A stretch of 17,802 nt of DNA from NCBI GenBank assembly GCA_052389435.1, contig JBQTIB010000137.1, positions 1 through 17,802 of the forward strand. The letters are read 5' to 3'. This stretch comes from JBQTKD01 sp052389435. Lineage in GTDB: Bacteria > Actinomycetota > Actinomycetes > Sporichthyales > Sporichthyaceae. The notes under the pieces are model-generated. The model was not told the origin of the DNA. It saw nothing but the letters and a program-made list of their open reading frames with translations, and made no database searches. Every line of letters begins with the position of its first letter. Position 1 is the stretch's first letter. Below, in pieces: positions 7,443 to 14,567 of the stretch. The translations under genes were made by a program, and so were the position numbers.

Positions 7443-8138
7443 CTAGGGAAGGCGCCAATCGATCGGGTCCTCGCCGAGGTCTTCGAGCAGTTCGTTGGCA
7501 CGGCTGAACGGGCGGGAGCCGAAGAAGCCGCGGTCCGCGGACATCGGGCTCGGGTGCGCGGAGACGATGCAGGGGGTGTCCTCGAGCAGGGGCTCGAGGT
7601 TCGCGGCGTCGCGGCCCCAGAGGATTGCGACCAGGGGCAGGGCCTCGCGTGCGACGAGCGCACGGATGGCCTGCTCGGTCACCGCCTCCCAGCCCTTGCC
7701 GCGATGCGAGCCGGCCTCGCCCGGCGCCACGGTGAGCACCCGGTTGAGCAGCAGCACGCCCCGGTCCGCCCACGGGGACAGGTCGCCGTTGCCGGGAGCG
7801 GGCAGGTCGAGGTCGGCCTGGTACTCCTTGAAAATGTTCTGCAGCGACCGGGGAATCGGTCGGGTCTCCGACGAGACCGAGAACGACAGGCCGACGGCGT
7901 GCCCGGGCGTCGGATAGGGGTCCTGGCCCACGATCAGTACCCGCACGTCGGCCAACGGCCGGGTGAACGCGCGCAGCACGTTCGGGCCCGCGGGCAGGTA
8001 GGTCCGGCCGGCGGCCACCTCGGCGCGCAGGAAGGCGCCCAACTCGGCGATCGTGGGCGCGACGGGTTCCAGGGCCGCGGCCCAGCCGGCCTCGAGGATC
8101 TCCGCCAGCGGTCGGGCGGTGCCCGTCGGTGCCGTCAT
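7443..8138 (-). CDS. ung: Uracil-DNA glycosylase, family 1
   Basis: A 231-residue protein, the normal length for bacterial Ung. It removes uracil from DNA, starting base-excision repair of deaminated cytosine. The water-activating motif is GQDPYPTPGHAVGLSFS (Asp73), with the Pro-Thr after GQDPY that actinobacterial enzymes show, and the leucine-loop motif is HPSPMSADRGFFGSRPFS (His195). LLLNRVLTV and GKGWEAVTE are further family blocks. The start is ATG at 8138, giving MTAPTGTARPLAEIL; the frame stays open much further upstream, but that part runs antisense across lepA and is not coding. It is divergent from lepA with 75 nt between start codons and lies upstream of the Uma2 gene on the same strand. 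Confidence 0.96.
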   Translation of the reverse strand: MTAPTGTARPLAEILEAGWAAALEPVAPTIAELGAFLRAEVAAGRTYLPAGPNVLRAFTRPLADVRVLIVGQDPYPTPGHAVGLSFSVSSETRPIPRSLQNIFKEYQADLDLPAPGNGDLSPWADRGVLLLNRVLTVAPGEAGSHRGKGWEAVTEQAIRALVAREALPLVAILWGRDAANLEPLLEDTPCIVSAHPSPMSADRGFFGSRPFSRANELLEDLGEDPIDWRLP

Positions 8139-8213
8139 GGGCCGAGCCTGCCATGGGATGATGGGCCGCGCGCATTCGCGCTCCCAAGCCCAGCCAGGAG
8201 ACGGATCTCTAGA

Positions 8214-10058
8214 GTGCCGCCGACGCCCAAGCCCAACCGGACCGACCCGGCGCTGATCCGCAACTTCTGCATCATCGCCCACATCGACCACGGCAAGTCC
8301 ACGCTCGCCGACCGGATGCTGCAGATCACCGGCGTCGTCGAGGCCCGGAACATGCGCGCCCAGTACCTCGACCGCATGGACATCGAGCGCGAGCGCGGCA
8401 TCACGATCAAGAGCCAGGCCGTTCGCCTGCCCTGGGTCGTCGACGGCACCACGCATGTCCTGAACATGATCGACACCCCCGGCCACGTCGACTTCACCTA
8501 CGAGGTGTCCCGCTCGCTCGCCGCCTGCGAGGGCGCCGTACTGCTGGTCGACGCCGCGCAGGGGATCGAGGCCCAGACGCTGGCCAACCTGTACCTGGCG
8601 ATCGAGAACGACCTCACGATCATCCCGGTGCTCAACAAGATCGACCTGCCGGCCGCTCAGCCGGAGAAGTACGCCGCCGAACTCGCGCACGTCATCGGCT
8701 GCGACCCCGAGGACGTGCTCAAGGTCAGCGGCAAGACCGGCGAGGGCGTCTCGGAACTGCTCGACAAGATCGTCGCGCAGATTCCGCATCCCGTTGGGGA
8801 CGCGAACGCCCCGGCCCGGGCGATGATCTTCGACTCGGTCTACGACACCTACCGCGGCGTCGTCACCTACGTCCGCGTCGTCGACGGACACCTGTCCAAG
8901 CGCGAGCGCATCCTCATGCTCTCCACGAAGGCCACCCACGAACTGCTCGAAATCGGCGTGAGCTCGCCCGAGCCCGTGCCCAGCGCCGAGGGCCTCGGCG
9001 TCGGCGAGGTCGGGTACCTGATCACCGGGGTGAAGGACGTGCGCCAGTCCCGCGTCGGCGACACCATCACCAACGCCCTCGCCCCCGCCACGACCTCCCT
9101 CGGCGGGTACCGCGACCCCAAGCCCATGGTCTTCTCCGGCCTTTTCCCGATCGACGGCTCGGAGTTCCCCGACCTGCGCGAAGCCCTGGACAAGCTCCAA
9201 CTCAACGACGCCGCCCTGATCTACGAGCCGGAGTCCTCCGCCGCCCTCGGGTTCGGCTTCCGGGTCGGTTGCCTCGGCCTGCTGCACCTCGAGATCGTCC
9301 GCGAGCGCCTCGAACGCGAGGCCGGACTCGACCTGATCTCCACCGCGCCGAGCGTGGTCTACCGAGTCGTCAAGGAGGGCGGCAAGGAGATCGTCGTGAC
9401 CAACCCGAGCGAATACCCCGACGGCAAGATCCACGAGGTGTGGGAACCGGTCGTGCGCGCGACGATCCTGTCCCCGAGCGAGTTCGTCGGCACGATCATG
9501 GAGCTGTGCCAGAGTCGGCGCGGGACCCTCGGCGGGATGGACTACCTGTCCGAGGACCGCGTCGAACTGCGCTACACCCTGCCGCTGGCCGAGATCGTCT
9601 TCGACTTCTTCGACGCCCTGAAGTCCCGCACCCGCGGCTACGCCTCGCTGGACTACGAGGTCAACGGCGAGCAGACCGCGGACCTGGTCAAGGTCGACAT
9701 CCTGCTGCAGGGCGAGCCGGTCGACGCGTTCTCGGCGATCGTGCACAAGGACAAGGCGCCCGAGTACGCCACGAAGATGACCAAGAAACTGCGGACGCTG
9801 ATCCCCCGCCAGCAATTCGAGGTGCCGATCCAGGCCTCGATCGGCGCCCGGATCATCGCCCGCGAGAACATCAGCGCGATCCGCAAGGACGTCCTCGCCA
9901 AGTGCTACGGCGGCGACATCTCCCGCAAGCGCAAGCTGCTGGAGAAGCAGAAGGAGGGCAAGAAGCGCATGAAGATGGTCGGCCGCGTCGAGGTCCCGCA
10001 GGAGGCCTTCATCGCCGCGCTGTCCACCGACGAATCCGGGGATGCGAAGAAGAAGTAG
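8214..10058 (+). CDS. lepA: Elongation factor 4 (LepA), translational GTPase
   Basis: A 614-residue GTPase that acts on the ribosome (back-translocation or initiation quality control have both been proposed). G1 is AHIDHGKST at 22-30, switch I RGITIK at 61-66, G3 DTPGHVDF at 87-94 with His91, and G4 NKID at 141-144. EF-G-like domains II, III and V follow. The LepA-specific C-terminal domain is clear from residue about 498 (PEYATKMTKKLRTLIPRQQ, then IIARENISAIRKDVLAKCYGGD, then the basic RKRKLLEKQKEGKKRMK). The start is GTG at 8214, with AGGAG at 8196-8200, a rather long 13-nt spacing; no better in-frame start exists. In many actinobacteria hemW follows lepA; here a tetR-MFS pair lies between. 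Confidence 0.97.
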   Translation: MPPTPKPNRTDPALIRNFCIIAHIDHGKSTLADRMLQITGVVEARNMRAQYLDRMDIERERGITIKSQAVRLPWVVDGTTHVLNMIDTPGHVDFTYEVSRSLAACEGAVLLVDAAQGIEAQTLANLYLAIENDLTIIPVLNKIDLPAAQPEKYAAELAHVIGCDPEDVLKVSGKTGEGVSELLDKIVAQIPHPVGDANAPARAMIFDSVYDTYRGVVTYVRVVDGHLSKRERILMLSTKATHELLEIGVSSPEPVPSAEGLGVGEVGYLITGVKDVRQSRVGDTITNALAPATTSLGGYRDPKPMVFSGLFPIDGSEFPDLREALDKLQLNDAALIYEPESSAALGFGFRVGCLGLLHLEIVRERLEREAGLDLISTAPSVVYRVVKEGGKEIVVTNPSEYPDGKIHEVWEPVVRATILSPSEFVGTIMELCQSRRGTLGGMDYLSEDRVELRYTLPLAEIVFDFFDALKSRTRGYASLDYEVNGEQTADLVKVDILLQGEPVDAFSAIVHKDKAPEYATKMTKKLRTLIPRQQFEVPIQASIGARIIARENISAIRKDVLAKCYGGDISRKRKLLEKQKEGKKRMKMVGRVEVPQEAFIAALSTDESGDAKKK

Positions 10059-10063
10059 CCCCA

Positions 10064-10083
10064 TCTGTCACTTCGGTGACAGA
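10064..10083. terminator. UUCG-capped hairpin after lepA
   Basis: TCTGTCAC-TTCG-GTGACAGA is a perfect 8-bp stem closed by the very stable C(UUCG)G tetraloop, starting 5 nt after the lepA stop. No T tract follows, as is usual in actinobacteria. Because the dyad is symmetrical (TGTCAC-N4-GTGACA) and lies 83 nt before tetR, it could also be bound by a dimeric regulator, but terminator is the simpler reading. Confidence 0.7.
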
Positions 10084-10128
10084 CGGAACCGGGCGAAGCG
10101 GATGATTTGCCCAATTCCACACAAGTGA

Positions 10129-10142
10129 GTACGGAGCCGTAC
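10129..10142. promoter_or_regulatory. Candidate TetR operator
   Basis: GTACGG-AG-CCGTAC is a perfect 6-bp inverted repeat with a 2-bp centre. It ends 11 nt before the putative -10 TATTCT of tetR, overlapping the -35 region, where a bound TetR dimer would block RNA polymerase. Position and symmetry fit autoregulation of the tetR-MFS(-hemW) operon; binding is inferred. Confidence 0.5.
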
Positions 10143-10153
10143 CGCCCCGGGCC

Positions 10154-10159
10154 TATTCT
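10154..10159 (+). promoter_or_regulatory. Putative -10 hexamer TATTCT for tetR
   Basis: TATTCT ends 6 nt before the ATG of tetR and no Shine-Dalgarno lies between, so the transcript is probably leaderless. The expected -35 zone is occupied by the dyad at 10129-10142 and has no TTGACA-like hexamer. Confidence 0.5.
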
Positions 10160-10165
10160 TTTCCC

Positions 10166-10807
10166 ATGACGGATCTGCGCGCGCCCCTCGCACCGCTGCC
10201 CGACCTGTCGGCCGAGCCGGCGATCGAGGTGAGCGAAGAGGCCCTGAGCCCGCGCGAGTACGAGATCCTGGGCGTCTGCGCCGAACTGCTCACCGAGATC
10301 GGGTACGAACGCCTGACCATCGACGCGGTGGCGGCCCGTGCCCGCGCCAGCAAGGCCACCATCTACCGGCGCTGGCCGGGCAAGCCCGCCCTCGTCGTCG
10401 AGGCCGTCCGCCACACCACCGACTCCGCGCACATCGCCCCGGAGTACACCGGAGACCTGCGCACCGACCTGATCACCCTGATCTCCAACGCCCGCGCGCG
10501 GTTCGTCGACAAGGTGCCGCTGCTCGCGGGCATGGTGCACGCGATGCAGTCCGATCCGGAGTTGGCGCGGCTGCTGCGGGCGGACATCGTCCGCTGCCAG
10601 ATGAGCGTGGACGCCCTGCTGGCCCGGTACGCGACCGAAGGCGTCGTCACCGCGCGCAACCCCGAACTGGTGCGCCAGCTCGCACCGGCCACGTTGATGA
10701 ATCGCCTGCTGATCACCGGCGAGACGGTCGACGACGACTTCATCCAACGCATGGTGGACGGCGTCATGATGCCGCTCCTCGCGCCGTCACCCGCCGGGAG
10801 CCAGTGA
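10166..10807 (+). CDS. TetR/AcrR family transcriptional regulator
   Basis: A 213-residue regulator. The N-terminal helix-turn-helix is at about 35-75: ILGVCAELLTEIGYERLTIDAVA, then the recognition part RASKATIYRRWPGKPALV. The C-terminal ligand and dimer domain has no recognisable ligand signature; FIQRMVDGVMMPLL is a typical end. A roughly 25-residue Pro/Ala/Glu-rich N-terminal extension precedes the first helix. The gene ends one base before the ATG of the MFS transporter, so it very likely represses that transporter and itself through the dyad at 10129-10142. The start is ATG at 10166, with no ribosome site but a -10 hexamer at leaderless distance. Confidence 0.93.
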   Translation: MTDLRAPLAPLPDLSAEPAIEVSEEALSPREYEILGVCAELLTEIGYERLTIDAVAARARASKATIYRRWPGKPALVVEAVRHTTDSAHIAPEYTGDLRTDLITLISNARARFVDKVPLLAGMVHAMQSDPELARLLRADIVRCQMSVDALLARYATEGVVTARNPELVRQLAPATLMNRLLITGETVDDDFIQRMVDGVMMPLLAPSPAGSQ

Positions 10808-10808
10808 C

Positions 10809-13364
10809 ATGAGCACGCCCACCGAAGGGGTCCTCGACCCCAGCTCCGGCGCGTCGGCGAAGCAGGCCGGCGACGAGCGCACCGAGGCGGAGCGCGCGGC
10901 CCACCGGCGGCGCTGGCTCGGCCTCGTCGTCATCGCGATCGCCCAGCTGACGATCGTCGTCGACGCGACGATCGTGAACGTCGCGCTGCCCGCGATGACC
11001 GTCGACCTGGACATCTCCGAGTCGGGCCGGGCGTGGGTACTCACCGCCTACACCCTGGCCTTCGGCGGGTTTCTGCTGCTCGGCGGGCGCATCGCGGACT
11101 ACTTCGGTCTGCGCCGAACGTTCTGCGTCGGTCTGATCGGCTTCGGCGTCGCCTCCGCGATCGCCGGCGCCGCCCCGAACTTCGAAATTCTCCTCGCCTC
11201 GCGCGCCGCCCAGGGCCTGTTCGGCGCGATCATGGCGCCCGCCTCGCTCGCGCTGCTCGCGACGACGTTCAAGGACCCCAAGGAGCGCGCAAAGGCGTTC
11301 GCGATCTTCGGCGCCGTCGCGGGTGGCGGCTCGGCGATCGGCCTCGTCCTCGGCGGCGCGCTGACCCAGTACCTCAACTGGCGCTGGACCATGTTCGTCA
11401 ACATCCCGATCACGGTGTTCGCCGTCGTCGGGGCGCTCGCCCTTCTCGACGAGTTCAAGCCGGCCCACCCCGGCCGCCTCGACATCCTCGGCACGGTCCT
11501 GGGCACCGGCGGACTGGTCTCGTTGGTGTACGGGGTGTCCGAGGCCGAGCGCAACGGCTGGACCGAACCGCTCACGCTGTTCCTGTTCGGTTTCGGCATC
11601 TCGCTGCTGATCGTGTTCGTGCTCAGCCAGCGCATGGTCGCCAACCCCGTGCTGCCGATGCGCGTCCTGGCGAACCGCACCCGCGCGGGCGCGAACATCG
11701 CCGTGCTGCTCGCCTCGGTCGCGCTGATGGGCGCGTTCTTCTGGCAAACCTTCTTCATGCAGGGCGTGCTCGGGTACTCCCCGCTCATGACCGGCGTGGG
11801 CTTCCTGGCCGTGACCGCCGGCATCGTCGTCGCGTCGGCGATCGTCAGCGTGCTGGTCACCAAAGTCCAGCCGCGAATCATCATGGGCGTCGGCCTGGTC
11901 GGCGCGGCGGTGTCCTCGGCGCTGCTGATGCGCATCGGCCTGGAGTCCACGTACTGGAAGGACCTGTTCCCGGCGCTGATCCTCATGGGCCTGAGCCTCG
12001 GCGGCGTGTTCGTCCCCGCGTTCAACGCCGCGACGATCGACGTCGACCCGCGCGACGCCAGCGTCGCCAGCGCCGTCATCAACACCGGCCAGCAGGTCGG
12101 CGGCTCCTTCGGCGTCGCCCTGATCTCCACGATCGCCGCCAGCCGCACGGCCGAATGGCTCGCCGCCAAGGACGCCGCGAACCCGCAGGTCGTGCTCGAG
12201 GGGCTCGTCGAGGGCTACGTGCGCGCCAGTCTCTGGGCCGCGCTGATCCTGGTCTTCGCCGGTGTGATCGTCGCGCTGCTCATCAACGTCAAGAACCTGG
12301 ACCTGAGCGCCGGCGAAGCCGGGCTGCCGCCGGTCTACGACGTCGAGTCGGAGCCGGGCGCTTCGGAGCCCGTCGAGGTGGCGGCCGCGCCCGCCCCGCA
12401 GCCGACGCTCCCGCCGACTCCGGCCATCCCGGCCCCGGCGGCCTCCACGAACGGCCATCACCCCGTCCCGGCTCCGCTGCCGGAGTTCCCGCTCACCGAA
12501 CGTCCGCCGGCCTGGGCGGCGGCCGGCGGCGTTCGTCCCGTCGCCGGGCGGCGGGACGGGGAGGGTCCGGTGCCCAACGTGTTGGTCTTCGTGTGCGACA
12601 CCGCCGGGCAGCCGCTCGGCGGGGCGGTCCTCACCCTGCTCGACGGCGTCGGTCGCCACCTCGACCGCGGCTGGTGCGACGAGGGCGGTCACGCCGGCTT
12701 CCCGGTCGCGGGTCCCGCGGAACTCGTGCTCGTGGCCCGCCACCGTGGCTACCGCCCGGCCGCCCGCACCGTCCACGTTCCCCACGCGGGTCCGACGGCG
12801 GAACGCGAGGTCGGCGTCACCGTCGTCCTCACCCCGGCCGTCGTGCTCACCGGCACGGTCCGGGCGAGCAGTGGACGCCGTCCGCTCGCCGGCGCCCTGG
12901 TCGAGCTGACCGACTCCACCGGCGCCGTGCTCGCCTCCACGCGCACCGACGACCGCGGCGTCTACCACCTCTCCGACCTCGCCCCCGGCGTGCGGACCCT
13001 GGTCGTCACCCCGGACCGCGAGGCGCCGATCACGACCCGCGTCGAACTCGGCTCGGCGGGCAGCCTCGTGCACGACGTGAGCGCCTTCGGTCGGACCGGC
13101 GTCGTCGGCATCGCGCGCACTCCCGAAGGCGCCCCACTGCCGGACGCGATGGTCTGGGTCAGCGACGACTCCGGTCACGTGGTGGCGCAGACGCGCACCG
13201 ACGCAGGCGGGCAGTACAGCCTGCTGGACCTGCCCGCGGGCTCCTACACGCTGTCCGCCGTCGGCTACCCGCCGGCCACGACCGAAGTGGTCGTCACCGA
13301 CGGGGCCGATGTCGAAGCCATCCTGACGCTGCGTCACGTGGATGCGACGGGGTCGTCGATCTGA
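10809..13364 (+). CDS. DHA2-type MFS transporter with C-terminal carboxypeptidase-regulatory-like domains
   Basis: An 851-residue protein. Residues about 34-495 hold 14 hydrophobic segments of the EmrB/QacA (DHA2) drug:H+ antiporter type, with loop 2-3 motif GGRIADYFGLRR at 92-103 and the glycine-rich antiporter segment GGGSAIGLVLGG at 172-183. A Pro/Ala-rich linker (about 498-585) leads to about 265 residues of tandem carboxypeptidase-regulatory-like beta-sandwich units: near 588-675 (VLVFVCDTAGQPLGGAVLTL), 677-757 (VVLTGTVRASSGRRPLAGALVEL) and 763-842 (GVVGIARTPEGAPLPDAMVWV). Each has the GxPLxGAxV and DxxGxYxLxDLxPGxYxL type motifs. With 14 helices both ends should be cytoplasmic, which is odd for this usually extracellular fold. 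GGGAG at 10796-10800 is the ribosome site. It follows tetR by 1 nt and overlaps hemW. Confidence 0.92.
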   Translation: MSTPTEGVLDPSSGASAKQAGDERTEAERAAHRRRWLGLVVIAIAQLTIVVDATIVNVALPAMTVDLDISESGRAWVLTAYTLAFGGFLLLGGRIADYFGLRRTFCVGLIGFGVASAIAGAAPNFEILLASRAAQGLFGAIMAPASLALLATTFKDPKERAKAFAIFGAVAGGGSAIGLVLGGALTQYLNWRWTMFVNIPITVFAVVGALALLDEFKPAHPGRLDILGTVLGTGGLVSLVYGVSEAERNGWTEPLTLFLFGFGISLLIVFVLSQRMVANPVLPMRVLANRTRAGANIAVLLASVALMGAFFWQTFFMQGVLGYSPLMTGVGFLAVTAGIVVASAIVSVLVTKVQPRIIMGVGLVGAAVSSALLMRIGLESTYWKDLFPALILMGLSLGGVFVPAFNAATIDVDPRDASVASAVINTGQQVGGSFGVALISTIAASRTAEWLAAKDAANPQVVLEGLVEGYVRASLWAALILVFAGVIVALLINVKNLDLSAGEAGLPPVYDVESEPGASEPVEVAAAPAPQPTLPPTPAIPAPAASTNGHHPVPAPLPEFPLTERPPAWAAAGGVRPVAGRRDGEGPVPNVLVFVCDTAGQPLGGAVLTLLDGVGRHLDRGWCDEGGHAGFPVAGPAELVLVARHRGYRPAARTVHVPHAGPTAEREVGVTVVLTPAVVLTGTVRASSGRRPLAGALVELTDSTGAVLASTRTDDRGVYHLSDLAPGVRTLVVTPDREAPITTRVELGSAGSLVHDVSAFGRTGVVGIARTPEGAPLPDAMVWVSDDSGHVVAQTRTDAGGQYSLLDLPAGSYTLSAVGYPPATTEVVVTDGADVEAILTLRHVDATGSSI

Positions 13365-14509
13365 GGCCTTTCGGGATCTACCTGCACGTGCCGTTCTGCG
13401 GAACGCGCTGCGGGTACTGCGACTTCAACACCTACACCGCCGCCGATCTCGGCGGCGGCGCCAGCCGCGTGGAGTACCCCGACCAGGCGATCGCCGAGAT
13501 CCGCCTCGCGGCCGCGCGCCTGGGCAACGGCGGTTCGCCGCCGCAGGTTTCGACCGTGTTCGTCGGCGGCGGCACCCCGACGCTGCTGCCCGCGGCGGAA
13601 CTGGGCCGCCTGCTCGGGGCGATCGACGCGGAGTTCGGGCTCCTGCCCGGCGCCGAGGTGACCACCGAGGCGAACCCCGACTCCGTCGACCCCGCCTACC
13701 TCGCGACGCTGCGCGCGGCGGGCTTCAACCGAATCTCCTTCGGCATGCAGAGCGTGCACCGGCACGTGCTGGCGGTGCTGGAGCGCACCCACACCCCGGG
13801 ACGGCCGCAGCAGTGCGTGCAGTGGGCTCGGGCCGCCGGGTTCGAGCACGTCAACCTGGACCTGATCTACGGCACGCCGGGGGAGTCCGACGCGGACTGG
13901 AAGGACTCCCTGCACGCCGCGCTGGCGGCAGGTCCGGATCACGTCAGCGCGTACTCCTTGATCGTCGAGGACGGCACGCGTCTGGCCGCGCAGGTGCGCC
14001 GCGGGGACCTGTTCGCCCCCGATCCGGACGTGCTCGCCGACCGCTACCTGATGGCCGAAGCGGAACTGACCGCAGGCGGCCTGCACTGGTACGAGGTCTC
14101 CAACTGGGCCGCGGGACCGCAGGCCGTCGCGCGGCACAACGTCCTGTACTGGACCGGCGGGAACTGGTGGGGGATCGGTCCCGGCGCGCATTCGCACGTC
14201 GAGGGCCGTCGCTGGTGGAACGTCAAGCACCCGCGGGACTACGCCGCCGCGCTGCGCGAGGGTCGCACCCCCGAGGCCGACCACGAGGTGCTGACCGCGC
14301 AGGACCGGGCGCTGGAGAACGTGATGCTTCGGCTGCGCCTGCGCGAGGGCCTCGATCTGGTGGACCTGTCGGCCCGCGGACGCGTCGCCGCGGCGCAGGC
14401 GGCGCTGGACGGACTGGTGGAACGCGAGGCGTTGGCCGCCGGCCGCGCCGTCCTGACCCTGCGCGGCCGCCTGCTCGCCGACGCCGTGATCCGCGACCTG
14501 ACCGACTAG
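13361..14509 (+). CDS. hemW: Heme chaperone HemW (radical SAM)
   Basis: A 382-residue protein by the start used here. The radical-SAM cluster motif is FCGTRCGYCDF, with Cys13, Cys17 and Cys20; the Asp after the last Cys (where HemN has a further Cys) points to HemW, a heme chaperone, not coproporphyrinogen dehydrogenase. GGGTPTLLP, EANPDSVD, ISFGMQS, DLIYGTPGES and the family block RHNVLYW-x-GGNWWGIGPGAHSH follow. The frame has no ATG, GTG or TTG near the N-terminal RPFGIYLHVPFC. The best candidate is CTG at 13361, which overlaps the MFS stop as CTGA, a variant of the usual ATGA/GTGA coupling. The true start remains uncertain. It is convergent with DUF3097. Confidence 0.93.
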   Translation: MRPFGIYLHVPFCGTRCGYCDFNTYTAADLGGGASRVEYPDQAIAEIRLAAARLGNGGSPPQVSTVFVGGGTPTLLPAAELGRLLGAIDAEFGLLPGAEVTTEANPDSVDPAYLATLRAAGFNRISFGMQSVHRHVLAVLERTHTPGRPQQCVQWARAAGFEHVNLDLIYGTPGESDADWKDSLHAALAAGPDHVSAYSLIVEDGTRLAAQVRRGDLFAPDPDVLADRYLMAEAELTAGGLHWYEVSNWAAGPQAVARHNVLYWTGGNWWGIGPGAHSHVEGRRWWNVKHPRDYAAALREGRTPEADHEVLTAQDRALENVMLRLRLREGLDLVDLSARGRVAAAQAALDGLVEREALAAGRAVLTLRGRLLADAVIRDLTD

Positions 14510-14518
14510 GGACTCCGT

Positions 14519-14562
14519 GCGTCCGACCGAAAGAGGCCCATGGGCCTCGCCCGGTCGGACGT
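14519..14562. terminator. Large palindromic bidirectional terminator
   Basis: Outer arms CGTCCGACCG (14520-14529) and CGGTCGGACG (14552-14561) are a perfect 10-bp stem. Inside lies the 16-bp perfect palindrome GAGGCCCATGGGCCTC (14533-14548), separated by short unpaired A- and C-rich joints. It fills the 58-nt gap between the hemW and DUF3097 stop codons and would work from both sides. Confidence 0.85.
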
Positions 14563-14567
14563 TGCGG

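Noticed and set aside
3908..7663. Very long - strand frame overlapping the sulfur fusion and uma2
   Set aside because: Its translation is Arg/Pro/Ala-rich with no domain, a typical GC-rich shadow of the real genes in another frame.
8139..10064. Long open frame antisense to lepA continuing upstream of ung
   Set aside because: It is a mirror of lepA codon bias (low-complexity Val/Asp/Gly/Arg); Ung homology begins at the ATG at 8138.
10764..13337. Long frame antisense to the MFS gene
   Set aside because: Asp/Glu/Arg/Gly-rich low-complexity translation without any motif; the + strand transporter is unambiguous.
11033..13360. Upstream part of the hemW frame as a large hemW fusion
   Set aside because: The frame is open across the MFS gene only by composition; the translation there is Arg-rich noise until the HemW motifs begin.
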